64,000 nucleotides of DNA from Neofusicoccum parvum (taxonomy: Eukaryota > Ascomycota > Dothideomycetes > Botryosphaeriales > Botryosphaeriaceae). Location of the stretch: positions 1,674,001-1,738,000 of the forward strand of contig CP087207.1 in the NCBI GenBank assembly GCA_020912385.1, in the 5' to 3' direction. Position 1 is the first letter of the stretch, and each line of letters starts with the position of its first letter. The notes under the pieces are model-generated. The model did no database searches. It was not told the DNA's origin and was given only the letters and a program-made list of their open reading frames with translations. This document shows positions 1-9,900 of this stretch, one piece after another. The position numbers and the translations under genes are program-made.

Positions 1-68
1 GGCTGTCATCCGGACGAACCCTTCCACCCTGAAAGAAGAAAAGACAAGAAGGAAGGAAACAACACCCA

Positions 69-2681
69 TCAAACGCGAACATCCCCATCGAACACCCCCA
101 ACGCGCTCTCCAACTTCACAACCATCTCCCCGTACTCCCCCTCCGCCGTGCTCTGCGCCGTCACCGCCCCGCCCGCACCGACCCGCCACACCTCGCCCTC
201 GTCCGCCTCGCCCTCCCACCGCCATGCTGTCCTGATCACGACCGCGAAGTCGCCGCCACCGCCCACGTCCAGGTACCCCAGCACGCCTGAGTAGATGCCG
301 CGTGGGGCGGCCTCCTCGATGGCGTGCAGGAGCTCGCAGCTGCGCTTCTTGGGCGCGCCGGTCATGGAGCCGGGCGGGAGGGAGGCGTGCAGGACGTCGA
401 TGCCGGAGGGCAGCTTGCGCTGTTCGATGTCCTCGTCGTCGGCGGCGGCGAGAGACAGCGAGGACGAGTTGAGCGGGTGCGAGGCCGAGATGTGGGGGGA
501 GGGGAGCGGCGACGCGGCGAGCGAGGAGGATGTCGAGGAGGCGGTCGTGCTGGGCGGCGAGGACGAGCTGGAGTCTTCGTCTTGGCTTTGTTGCTGCTGC
601 TGCTGCTGCTGCTGCTGTTTCGGTGCGTCGCGTCCCCACCCGCCCGTCAGGTCGCCCGAGATGACGCTGACGAGCTGGAAGACCGTCTCGTACTCCTCCA
701 CCCCCATCAGCTTGCTGACCCGCACGTTGCCCGCCCCGACTACCCCGTGCAGGTCGTGCCGCACTAGGTCGACGATCATCAGGTTCTCGGCGCGCTCCTT
801 GGAGCTGTTCAGGATGCGTTCGGCGTCCGCACGCGTCACGCCGGCGTCCTTGCGCACGGTGCCTTTGATGGGCCGGTACTGGCAGAGACCTTGCCGCGTC
901 CAGGAGAGGAAGCGCTCTGGGCTGCTGCTGAGGATGTTGACGCCCGAGCCGCGAGGACCGAGGCGGATGTAGGCGCCGAAAGGGGCGGGATTGAGGTGGC
1001 GAAGGCGGGTGTAGAGGTGCCAGGGGAAGGTGGCGGTCGGGGGTGGAGGGAGGTGGATTGTCGTTTGGGAGGTTAGGCAGAGCTCGTAGGAATCGCCGGC
1101 GCGGATGGAGTCTTGGCAGCGGAGGACTTTGGCTTCGTAGGAAGGTTGGGTGGGGATGGTGACGGTGCACTGGGCGAGCGTGGAGGAGATGTCTGTCGAG
1201 GTTGGGGCGGACGGGGCGTTGGATAGGGCGCTGATCTTTTGGGTAGTCGAGAATACCCAATCGGAGTCATCGTCGCGGATGCTTTGGATGTAGATCTTGT
1301 GCGATACGTGATCGACGATGATGCTTCGTGTAACGAATACGAACGCGAGATCCGGTTTGCGGAATTGACTCGATGTTTGAGCTTGTTCGGGAGCTGGTGT
1401 TGGGTGTACGTTGATGGTCTCGAGCCCAGCTTCGTACGAGACGAATCCGATCAGCCCACCCCAGAACGGTGAGTCGACAGGACCATCAGCAACGCGGGTC
1501 ATTTCCATGAGAGCCTTGAGATATAACCAAATATCCGAGCCTTCTTCCCGATGCAGAAGATCTTGCCCAACACGAAGTTCGAGCACTTGGCCATCGACAA
1601 AGTATTCTACTCGTAAATTTCTCTCCTTTTCCAGGCATCCGATGATGGATCTGCTGCCAGTCTCCGCGCGGACAGGCATTTTCCTTTTGTTCAAGCCTGA
1701 CTCCAGGACTACAGCTTCGTGCTCGGGAATGCTGAGGATCTCGCAGATGCGGCGGACATCGCCTTCGGTGTACAAACACTGGTAGCTGACTGCACTGCCG
1801 AGACGGTTGACCAAGGAATTCTGGAGCAGAACAGGGTGAATACGGTCGAAAAAACCCGGCGTTTGGTGTGATGAACCATTGTGGATTCCATGACCAACTG
1901 TCGACAGCTTTCTGAGGGCCTTTCCGTTGGCCAATGATGTTCTACGGAGATGCCGGTGTTGTCGTGACGATATCCACGTCCTTGCTTGGATCCACCAGTT
2001 CTGGACTATCTTGGCGCCCTCTGAGTCTGTGCAGATAGACTCGGGATGATACTGCACACCCCAGTACGGCTTGGACGTATGCTCAACCGCCATTAGAACA
2101 GGCCCATTCTTGGTGCAGTCGCAATCCCAAGCCAAGGGTCTCAAGGCTGGACACTTTGTTGAGGAATTCCACAGGGCTGGTGAGAGTGGGGAGGTGAGAT
2201 TGGATTGGGGAAAGCCTAACTTCACATGAAGTGAGTGATATTGGGTGGCGTGAACGTCATGCAGACCGCGGAAAAGAGAGTGGGCTTGGTGATTCACCCT
2301 GGTGATAATGCCATGGCGGGGTTCAGGCAGCCTTTCGACAGTGGCACCAAAAGCATACGCAAGACTTTGGAAGCCCAGGCATATTCCAAGGACGGGCAGA
2401 AGATGGTGTTCAGGCAGACTCCACAGGGCGGAAATTAAGCCAGTGTCCTGGGGGTTAATGACGGTTCCAGGGCCGGGGCCTGCAACGACGGCGTCGAAGG
2501 CATCCAGAAAAAGGTAAAAGTCGTCAGGCCGGCCAGGCTGAAAGCTTGGATCGTCGATGTGGATGGTGGTAACGCGGGCGCCAAGCGAATCTTGCAGAAG
2601 CGCAACAATGTTGTTCGCAAATGAGTCGTAGGCATCGATGAACAGAATGCGGGGTGCCGCACAGATGCCATAAGGGTCCAT
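69..2681 (-). CDS. ABZ1: Aminodeoxychorismate synthase, fused PabA-PabB (p-aminobenzoate/folate pathway)
   Basis: Single-exon bifunctional enzyme, about 870 residues from the chosen start. It takes the amide nitrogen of glutamine and makes 4-amino-4-deoxychorismate from chorismate, the first step to p-aminobenzoate and folate; the family is cytosolic. The N-terminal third is a class I glutamine amidotransferase: nucleophile motif GICLGFQS and the catalytic GVQYHPES motif are visible. The C-terminal half is a chorismate-binding domain with DLVRHDLHG, LPPGSMTGAPKKRS and IYSGVLGYLD. The frame stays open upstream to an ATG at 2837, but I chose the ATG at 2681 (MDPYG) because it directly precedes the first beta strand (ILFIDAYDSF); the 52 upstream residues are low complexity. 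Odd: the chorismate-binding domain carries a poly-Gln/poly-Ser insertion of roughly 60-70 residues between ISGDLTG and the LPPGSMTGAPK motif. It diverges from the C2H2 regulator gene. Confidence 0.93.
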   Translation of the reverse strand: MDPYGICAAPRILFIDAYDSFANNIVALLQDSLGARVTTIHIDDPSFQPGRPDDFYLFLDAFDAVVAGPGPGTVINPQDTGLISALWSLPEHHLLPVLGICLGFQSLAYAFGATVERLPEPRHGIITRVNHQAHSLFRGLHDVHATQYHSLHVKLGFPQSNLTSPLSPALWNSSTKCPALRPLAWDCDCTKNGPVLMAVEHTSKPYWGVQYHPESICTDSEGAKIVQNWWIQARTWISSRQHRHLRRTSLANGKALRKLSTVGHGIHNGSSHQTPGFFDRIHPVLLQNSLVNRLGSAVSYQCLYTEGDVRRICEILSIPEHEAVVLESGLNKRKMPVRAETGSRSIIGCLEKERNLRVEYFVDGQVLELRVGQDLLHREEGSDIWLYLKALMEMTRVADGPVDSPFWGGLIGFVSYEAGLETINVHPTPAPEQAQTSSQFRKPDLAFVFVTRSIIVDHVSHKIYIQSIRDDDSDWVFSTTQKISALSNAPSAPTSTDISSTLAQCTVTIPTQPSYEAKVLRCQDSIRAGDSYELCLTSQTTIHLPPPPTATFPWHLYTRLRHLNPAPFGAYIRLGPRGSGVNILSSSPERFLSWTRQGLCQYRPIKGTVRKDAGVTRADAERILNSSKERAENLMIVDLVRHDLHGVVGAGNVRVSKLMGVEEYETVFQLVSVISGDLTGGWGRDAPKQQQQQQQQQQSQDEDSSSSSPPSTTASSTSSSLAASPLPSPHISASHPLNSSSLSLAAADDEDIEQRKLPSGIDVLHASLPPGSMTGAPKKRSCELLHAIEEAAPRGIYSGVLGYLDVGGGGDFAVVIRTAWRWEGEADEGEVWRVGAGGAVTAQSTAEGEYGEMVVKLESALGVFDGDVRV
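588..617 (-). repeat. Poly-glutamine (CAG/CAA)10 tract inside the PabB domain
   Basis: Ten consecutive Gln codons on the minus strand, preceded by Lys and followed by SQDED, then runs of Ser, Pro and Thr. The tract is mostly CAG, so it can change length by slippage. It lies in an insertion within the chorismate-binding fold, before the LPPGSMTGAPK motif. Confidence 0.9.
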
Positions 2682-4230
2682 GTTGGTTGGGGAGACCCGC
2701 ACCGGCGGATGCTGGGCCCAGAATGGTGGCTCCCGGTTGACAAAGGACGAAACAGCGACGGGCTGGCGACGGGCACTCTGCTTCGGGGGTGGGCTGGCCG
2801 GGTCCAAGGGCGGACAGGCAGGACTAGGGCATCGCAAGCAGGAGAAGAGGTCGGAGGAAGCAGCGAGGAAAATTTAGGAGGAGGCCATCGGAGAGAAACG
2901 GGGCCGGCCAAGGTGGAGAGAGCCGGAGGTGTGGAGGAATCGAGAAAAAAAAAAGGTCGCCGAAAGAAGCCCGAGATGACTCAAGCCATGGCAGCGCGCG
3001 CCGAACTGGACTCGGCCAGCGACACACGATCAGGCGCAGCGGCGGGCGGGCGGCGGCGCGCGGGCGGCGGCGCGCGGGCGGGATGCCTGAGAGGCTCGAG
3101 GCTGCAGCGGGCGGGCAGGCGGCGGTGGGCGTGGGCGTGGCGTGGGCGTGGCAGATGTCGCCGGGCAGCGTCAGCGACGGGGAGCAGCCGAGCCGGCCGG
3201 CCAGAATTCTCTGCAGCGATCGCCGACGCCGAATTTAACCTCGCGCGCTAGCGGCCAGACCCTGCGTCGCTCACCCCGTGATCGGTCAGCCTTACGTGCC
3301 GTTCACTGCCAAAGCATCACTCGAGATCAATGCCGCATTGCCGTGTGCAGCCCCGCGCCGCAGTCTGATTAGAGCCGGCCGTCAAGCTTCTGACATGCAT
3401 GCTGCACCGTCCTGCGCAGAATCGGGATCGCCAGGCTCACACCACTCTGCACCGTGTCACCGCCGACCTTGTCACTCTATTTGACTTCCCTCCCACGGGC
3501 ACGGCCAGCAGCGCCGGGACTGCACTGCTGCCCGAGGGAGCGCCAGCCGTTGAGGCGCAGCCCCCCGACCTGAGTTTACGAAGAGCTGCTGGCGCGCAGG
3601 GGGCTGTGGGCGAGCCGTGGCGGCGTGTCTGCTCGCAGTGAAATTGGGAGCATGCAGAGGCTAGGCCAGAGCCGTCGCGCTGGGAGGCCGGGCAGGGAGG
3701 CGGCACGGGCTGGTGCGACGCGGCTGCAACAACCAAGGGCGGTCAGGACAGCCGCGACGCACGGCGGGCAGCGCAGCGAAAGGGCGCGGAGGGCGCAGCG
3801 GACACGGCGACGTGCGCAGGTGCTGGCGGGCCGGCTTTGTACTCAGCAGGCCGCGAGCAACGCCCCCGCTGTAAGGCGGGCGGCGCTTGGCGGATGCTTA
3901 AGCGGGCGTCGGGCCTGAAACGGGCGCACCCCCCGCCGCGCGGCGGACCGAAACGGGTCGGCGGCCAGCACCGCTGGTGGAGCCGCGGTGGAGGCGCTGC
4001 TGCAGCGTCGCTGGCGCTGGCGCTGGCGGACGGGCGACTGGCAGCGCGGAAGGCGGCCGCCGTGTCGCGCAGGAGGCAACTCCGGCTTGGATAAGCAGAT
4101 CGGGCCGTCCGCACGCCCGTGTGAGAGGCTAATTGCGCGCCCAAAATAGACACTCGCCCGGCGCTGCCGTGGAGAAAACGCCGCCCGCCCCTCGTCTCCT
4201 CCGCCGTACCTGTCCGCTAGACGCGCCGTT
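2682..4230. other. Long GC-rich divergent spacer between ABZ1 and the C2H2 regulator
   Basis: About 1.5 kb without a supportable gene. It contains short GC-rich direct repeats (GGCGGGCGGCGGCGCGC-like, about 3044-3080) and a repeated GGCGTGG motif (about 3126-3155). Overlapping open frames on both strands here are a consequence of high GC. It probably holds the promoters of both flanking genes and a long 5' leader for the regulator. Confidence 0.6.
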
Positions 4231-6612
4231 ATGTCATCCGCAATTGCGCAGGACGAGCCCGCGTGGTACAAGTGCAAGCACTGCGCCGACCAGTTCAAGC
4301 GCGAGGACCACCTGCGCCGCCACGAGCTCAGCCATGGCTTCCCGCGCTTCCTGTGCGACCACGCCGGCTGCGGCATGCGCTTCCACCGCAAGGACGTCCT
4401 GCAGCGACACAAGCTCGTCCACCAGCCGAACCCATTAAAGCGGAGGCGGAAGCCGCGACGCGGCGCCATTCCCCACGGCCCCATCCAGCAGACCTCCGGC
4501 TCCGAGGGGATCGCCTCGCCGCCGCCGCAGGAGCCGCTGCCCGTCTCGCAGCCCGCCTTCAGCCCGCCGCTGGCCGCTGCCCACGCCGCCACCCCGCCGC
4601 ACCACCATGCCGGCCCCGCCAGCAGCGCCTCGCAGTCGCCGCAGGACCTGCAGATGGGCGCCTTCTTCGCCCAGACCGGCGACTCCTTCAACCTGACCAG
4701 CGAGTGGGACTACGGCATCCAGGAGTGGCCCGAGTACGCCATGCACGTCGCCGCCGGCAACCTGCTGTCCTCGTGGCAGGACTATGCCATGCCCGCCTTT
4801 GATCCCACCACCTCGCCCCAGATCCCGCCCTCGCTGGCCCTCGCCCACGCCCCGAACGCCTCCTTCCCGCTGAGCGGCGCCATGTTCCACCCGCCCATGC
4901 TGCCCATGACCGCCCAGGACATGCGAATATGCGTCGACAAGTTCCGCCAGCGGTTCCTGCCGCGCATCCCGTTCCTGCACTACGTGACGTGCGAGCAGGA
5001 GTGCGTGGCCCAGAACTCCGCCCTGTACTACACCATGGCCATGGCCGGCTCGCTCTACCTGGACGAGTACCGCGCGAAGGCCGCGCGGATGCACAAGCTG
5101 GCATCCGAGACGCTGCTGCGCCAGACGCAATTGGTAAGCACCGCTGCCCTCCCGGAGAGCCCCAGCTAAACGAAACACAGGGCCATACATGTCTCCAAAA
5201 CTTCCAGGCAAAGACTCTGCTGATCGACTTTGCCGTTTGGTATGGTGACGAAGACTCTCGAAGATGGGCAGGCCGAGAGAAGCACAACGTGGCCCAGGTC
5301 GGTGTCTCCGTTTCTCCTGTGCTGCTGGTCACGCGTTGCCCTTGCCGATGCTTGCCATTTGCTGACCTCCTCTTAGGCTCTGATTGATTTCGTGCAAGCC
5401 ACGCTGCCTCCCCTGACCTATGATGATTGGGGGCGATGGAGATTAAGAGAGGAAATCAAAAGGTAACCATGGCTGCTGCTCGAGCGTCTGTCGGAGACTG
5501 ACCGCTTCAGGACCGGATTCGCCTTTTTTGTAAATTCCGTCATGCAATCGACGTTTTACGGCCATGATACACCAATTCTCGCCAATGCGATCGAGCTTTC
5601 GCTCCCATCCCCTGAAAGCATCTGGGAGGCGACCACCGAGGCCGAGTGGCAAACCCAGATCGAGGTGCTCCGGCTTCGAGAGAAGTCTGAGATCATCTTC
5701 CCAACTGCGGCCCATGCCATCCTCTCCCAAGACACAGTGTATTCCACCGATTACGAACTGGCCACCATCTTCGGGCAACTCATCCTTCTCTGCGTGATCA
5801 TGGACTCGTACAACGTCGCCACGAAGCTGCCCACGAATTACACCACCGTCGAGGGCTGGAAGACACGGGACATGGCGACATTCCGGTTGCGCGAAAGCAT
5901 CGATGGCGCCTTGAACCTTTGGACCGAGCTGTGGTGGGCAAGTCCAGAGTGCCTCTGGGACTCAACCGTTCCGGCGCATCCGCGCATTGAGAACATCTTT
6001 CTGCATCAGTACATCACAACCCGCTTGCACAAGAACGAGAAGGTGTCCCGAGATCGACCGTCATGGACTTTCAAGCCCATCGAATGCTCAACCGCCATGT
6101 TTACGAGCATTTCCAAAGCTGGTTTCACGGAGGTATGATTTTCCCGAGGACCAAGTTGAATCCGTCTCATCGCCACGAGGGCTGACAAAGCACAGGTTGC
6201 CACTTACGCATCACACATTCTGAGTCTCTCTTGCTACTACATCGCCGTCGAAATGGGGCGCACCATGGTCACTTGGCTCACCATGATCGCCTCGCCAGCT
6301 TATGGGCCGCTGACGCGCCGGGACACGGAGATCGTCACGCGTCTGCGACAGGCCGTTCGGCGACACGGCGCACATCCCACGGCCGTTCCTGCAACGAAAC
6401 AAGAGGCTCTCCTTGGCGTCGCTCCTGTGGGCACCTCGAAACTTCTCCGAGATGGCAGCAGTCTGGAAGAGTTGATCAAGCAAGTTGAGGAGATTTGGAC
6501 ACTGGGCATGGGCGGCGAGCAGTGGAAAGAAGACGAAGTGAACGGTGTTGCCGTCGGACCGAAGGAGCAGATGTCGCTCCCGAATATCGACAGTCCTATG
6601 TCCATTCCGTGA
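4231..6612 (+). CDS. C2H2 zinc-finger transcription factor with fungal-specific TF region
   Basis: Five exons rebuilt as 4231-5133, 5208-5297, 5377-5462, 5511-6132 and 6196-6612 give 705 residues with continuous frame. Donors are GTAAGC, GTCGGT, GTAACC and GTATGA; all acceptors end in AG. Two C2H2 fingers sit at the N-terminus: YKCKHC..F..HLRRHELSH (about residues 13-35) and FLCDHAGC..F..LQRHKLVH (about 41-65). A basic KRRRKPRRG stretch follows (possible nuclear localisation signal), then a Pro/Ala-rich linker and, from about residue 230, a helical region starting DMRICVDKFRQRFLPRIPFLH, which is typical of the fungal_trans/C2H2 regulator family. Inferred role: nuclear DNA-binding regulator; the targets cannot be told from sequence. 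It shares a long spacer with the divergent ABZ1 gene, but nothing shows that it regulates it. Confidence 0.88.
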
Positions 6613-7400
6613 TGCGAGCGGGCCTCTTCGTCAGTTCTCCATTTTCTTCGCCCACGCAGTCGTGTGTCTCGCTTTAGATTTCTGTTTGGCATTTTCAGCC
6701 CCCCCCGGTCGCGGCCCACCCAAAAAGCGGGGCGAGCTTTGAGTTGTGTTTTTATATCCCGAGACCTCGTTGCTCTTGAATGTCATTGCCTATCCGAGTT
6801 TTTGGATTGCTGTTGCGATGCGTTGATATCTCCGTCTGCTAGCAAAGACACGCGCTTCCGTTCCTCTTGGCGCCCCAGGGCGGCCGTTGCACTGCCTACT
6901 GCTCGTGATTGCCAGGCTCAATCGCGTGAATTAAATGAGTCCAGGCCAGCCGGGACAATGATCACCGTCGGCATAGGCCTGGGAACTGCTAAAGTGTAGT
7001 GCGCCAGCAGTTTTGGTTGTGACACCGGACCGACCCGCGACCCACATCAGCGGAAATGACGATCAGAAGAGACGTTGATCTCATCGGCCGTGCTCAACCA
7101 CGGTTTTCAATTTACCGTCCATCCACTGTAACCAACCATTGCGACTCGACGGTCGCTATTTGTTCGCTATGGCCATAGCTACTCCTTTCGTCCGCCATTT
7201 CATTTCTACTCATACGCACACGCACGACAATATAGGGGCAGCTCCCCAGCGCTTTCACCCTTGACTCAAAGGAAATTTCAACGAATATAAACCACGAAAC
7301 TCCCCTGCTCTCGCTAAGAAATCACCGGCGACCAAAACAGCGCAGTCGACAGAACTCTGCGCGCACGGGACGAAGCAACACCTCCGGACGAACACCCACC
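6613..7400. other. Intergenic region, no gene seen
   Basis: About 790 bases holding the 3' flank of the C2H2 gene and the upstream region of the next gene. Short open frames only, without family motifs or splice-consistent exons. A TATA-like TATAGGGG lies near 7231 and a GAATATAAACC stretch near 7282, both in a plausible promoter position for the gene starting at 7401. Confidence 0.5.
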
Positions 7401-8783
7401 ATGCCGTCCTCGCTCCGTGAAAGGGCAGCCCTACCCCTTTCCAGGATCCAGGAAAGGGGACGCCGCCTCCTCTGCCTGGGACAAGAAACACGCTCGGACG
7501 ACGCACCCTCCACCACCGCGCCCCCGAGCAGCCCGCCGCCGGCCGACTCGCCGCCAACGCGCCGCAACACCCACCGCGCCACGCGCCCCCACCCCTCCAC
7601 CACGACGACACCCAACCGGCCCCCCTCCCCCTACTTCCTCGTCCACCCCACCCGCTGCCGCCACGCCTACCCCGCCCCGCCAGCCTCCTACCTCGCCCTC
7701 GCCGGCCGCACCCCCGCCCTCTGCCCCCACTGCGCCATCGCCGCCCCGGACGACGACGCCGACGACGACCACCCGCGCACCGCGGCCGCCCGCCAGCCCC
7801 GCCCCATCCCCGCCCTCATCTGCGGCCACGCCCTCACCGTCCGCCGCCGCACCGCCGCCATCCTCGACGCCAACCCCCTCGTCTTCGCCGCCCCCGGCGC
7901 CGGCGCCAACCTGCTGGCGCGCTCCCCGCGCCACCCCGCCGCCGGCTACACCGTCGCGGCGGAGGAGCGGGGCAGCGCGCGGAGGCGGAGGGCGTGGGCG
8001 CCGCCGCCGCCGCGGTTGCTGGGCGTCGAGGTGGGGCAGCCGGCGGTGCTGGAGGTGGGGGCGAGGGTGGTGCGGGCGAATTTTAATAGGGAGTACTGCG
8101 TGGGGTGTTTGCGGGAGAGGTACAGGGTGGCGCTGGCGAGGCAGGAGGGGGCGAGGAGGCGGCTGGAGGGGTTGGTGGAGGAGGGGGAGGGGGAGGGGGA
8201 GGGGATCGCGAGCGCGGAGGGGAGGGTGCTGGCGGAGCAGGAGAGGGTGTGGAGGGCGAGGGTGGGCGCGTGGAGGGTTTGGCTGAGCGTGCTGGAGGCG
8301 GAGGAGGAGCTGGCGTTGGCGGGGAGGGAGGGCGCGGCGGCCGGGAGGAGGAAGAGGGATTCGGGGTTTGGGGAGGGTTTTGTGGGCGGGAGGAGGAGGG
8401 GGAGCGGCGGGTCGTGGAGCGTGAGGAGCTTGAGTGCGAGGAGTTTGAGCGCGAGGAGTTTGAGTTGGAGGAGCAGGCCTGGGAGTGGGAAGGGGGAGAG
8501 GGTCGGGGAGGGCGTGGTTCATGAGGGGAGGGGGAAGAAGAAGGTTACGTTCGATGAGAGCTGCAAGGACGAGGGCGAGGAAGGAAGACATTTCACAAGG
8601 TTCGATCGCAAGAGCAAGTGGTACAAGAAGGGGAAGTACACGGTGAGGAAGCCGCTGGATACGAGTGGGTGGGGGTTGACGGACGAAAAAGATATACGGA
8701 GGTGGTATTCTCCGCCTCTGGGCAGTAGTGAGTGTTTGGAGAAGGACAGGGGCGTGTCCTCGAAAAAAAGGTGGTGGATTTAA
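7401..8783 (+). CDS. Uncharacterised 460-residue protein with Cys pairs and a KKKVTFDES motif
   Basis: Single open frame of 460 residues; the family is not recognised. The N-terminal third is Pro/Thr-rich and probably disordered. Around residues 105-240 there are spaced Cys motifs (LCPHC, ICGH, YCVGC) that could bind a metal. A Glu/Arg-rich, probably helical segment follows (about 235-320), then basic and Ser-rich repeats (RSLSA three times) and the short motif KKKVTFDES, which I have seen near the ends of unrelated fungal nuclear proteins. The C-terminus is charged and ends in KRWWI. Codon use changes sharply near 7975: earlier codons end mostly in C, later ones in G. A similarly long minus-strand frame lies in the same place; I prefer the plus frame because of the ordered C-terminus, the KVTFDES motif and the promoter-like TATA upstream. 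Confidence 0.68.
   Translation: MPSSLRERAALPLSRIQERGRRLLCLGQETRSDDAPSTTAPPSSPPPADSPPTRRNTHRATRPHPSTTTTPNRPPSPYFLVHPTRCRHAYPAPPASYLALAGRTPALCPHCAIAAPDDDADDDHPRTAAARQPRPIPALICGHALTVRRRTAAILDANPLVFAAPGAGANLLARSPRHPAAGYTVAAEERGSARRRRAWAPPPPRLLGVEVGQPAVLEVGARVVRANFNREYCVGCLRERYRVALARQEGARRRLEGLVEEGEGEGEGIASAEGRVLAEQERVWRARVGAWRVWLSVLEAEEELALAGREGAAAGRRKRDSGFGEGFVGGRRRGSGGSWSVRSLSARSLSARSLSWRSRPGSGKGERVGEGVVHEGRGKKKVTFDESCKDEGEEGRHFTRFDRKSKWYKKGKYTVRKPLDTSGWGLTDEKDIRRWYSPPLGSSECLEKDRGVSSKKRWWI
8421..8466 (+). repeat. Tandem 15-bp repeat coding RSLSA x3
   Basis: Three near-identical copies of a GAGGAGTTTGAGCGC-type unit within the preceding gene, encoding repeated RSLSA. Small differences between units (GAGGAGCTTGAGTGC, GAGGAGTTTGAGCGC) suggest expansion by slippage. 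Confidence 0.7.
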
Positions 8784-8977
8784 CTTCCCACTCCGGTGGG
8801 GAGAAGACTACCGACAGTCTTAGCATGATACCCTTTCATTTGTACGTTTCTTACGAATATAGAAGTGCCTTAAAATTCAGTATTTCCGTCTACTGCTTGT
8901 ATGGCTTTGGTTAATGTGAGACTCTGTGTTCACACGGCTAACCTGAACGTACGCGTTTCCCCCGAGTCGACATCAAT

Positions 8978-9414
8978 TTACTTTCCGGCTACGTCCTCCG
9001 CTGCGCTAGGAAGAGGAACCACGGTCGTCTCCGCATGGCTGAATTTTCGCAGTCCCGTTCTCACAATCCTCAGCTGAGACTTGCAGTTTGGATCCGGGCA
9101 GGCAATCAGGGCGTCGGTAGACATCCAGTCATGGGCGTGAGTTTGTCGCTGCTTGGCGGCGAGAAGAGGCAACACCGCAGCTTCGAGCGTAATATGGTCA
9201 GTTTACATTTAATGAACGGAGTGCTGGGTGCAGAGTACTCACAAAGACTGTATATGCTGAACCCCTGGCCAGGTGGAAGATGGAGGAGCTCGCCGGTCAA
9301 GGTAAAGTAGTCTCCGTCCTTCGCGCCGCAGAGGATGCGCTCTCCGGGTGGGCAGACAACCTCGACCTTGAGGTCGTACAGCTCGAAGGAGTCATCAGGC
9401 TTGGAGGAGGACAT
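8978..9414 (-). CDS. TIGR04076-like small protein (124 aa, two exons)
   Basis: Exons 9414-9243 and 9180-8978 joined across a 62-bp intron (donor GTGAGT) give 124 residues in frame. The protein starts MSSSKPDDSFELYDLKVEVV, continues through VGD-like KDGDYFTL, the LPPGQGFSIYSL segment and LPLLAAKQR, and ends with a CPDPNC..LRIVRTG segment. This order (short beta strand, GDyF/L motif, LP..LPAKQR, CPD) matches what I know of the TIGR04076 family of about 90-130 residues, whose biochemical role is unknown. I chose the ATG at 9414; an in-frame upstream ATG at 9474 adds 20 residues without family character. It diverges from the aldo/keto reductase gene across about 490 bases. Confidence 0.75.
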
Positions 9415-9900
9415 TCTGGGTAGCCGTTGAACCGAACGCGGATATTGAGTTGTGGTGCTAGGCAGGAAGGACACCTTCGTCTATTCCGCACGTCAAATAC
9501 CCTGCGACAAGCTGTCCAGCTGGATGTACATACGTCGAGTGCGTGATTGCAGGCTCTTCACGGCTTTGGGCCAAGATGACTCCGAGCAGCGACGCCGCGC
9601 GGTTCAAAAGTGGGCGGTCTTCGCGTAGATAAAGCGGCATCGGGACCTGCGTGCCCCGCCCGATGAGGGGCTGCATGGCCGAGCCACGGCCGTCTTCTAT
9701 TTAGCAACCCCTCCGGCTCCCGGCTTCCTGTCACGCCAAGTTCTGAGCTCCCAATATTTCCCGTGTTGGTTAGTGCTTGCCCCGGACACGACGTCAACCA
9801 CGCCAGATCCGCGCGCAACCAGACCGTGCAGATTCACCACCACACACCAAGACCGCATCCACACCAGGCCTCGGAACTCCAGAATAACCCCCCCAGCAAA

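Noticed and set aside
3843..4691. 282-codon minus-strand frame over the promoter and zinc-finger exon
   Set aside because: It lies antisense to the zinc fingers, starts in them, and has no motif; high GC leaves several frames open.
7431..8591. 386-codon minus-strand frame opposite the 460-residue protein
   Set aside because: Almost only Pro, Arg, His and Gly from C-rich sequence; no ordered segment. The plus frame has better features.
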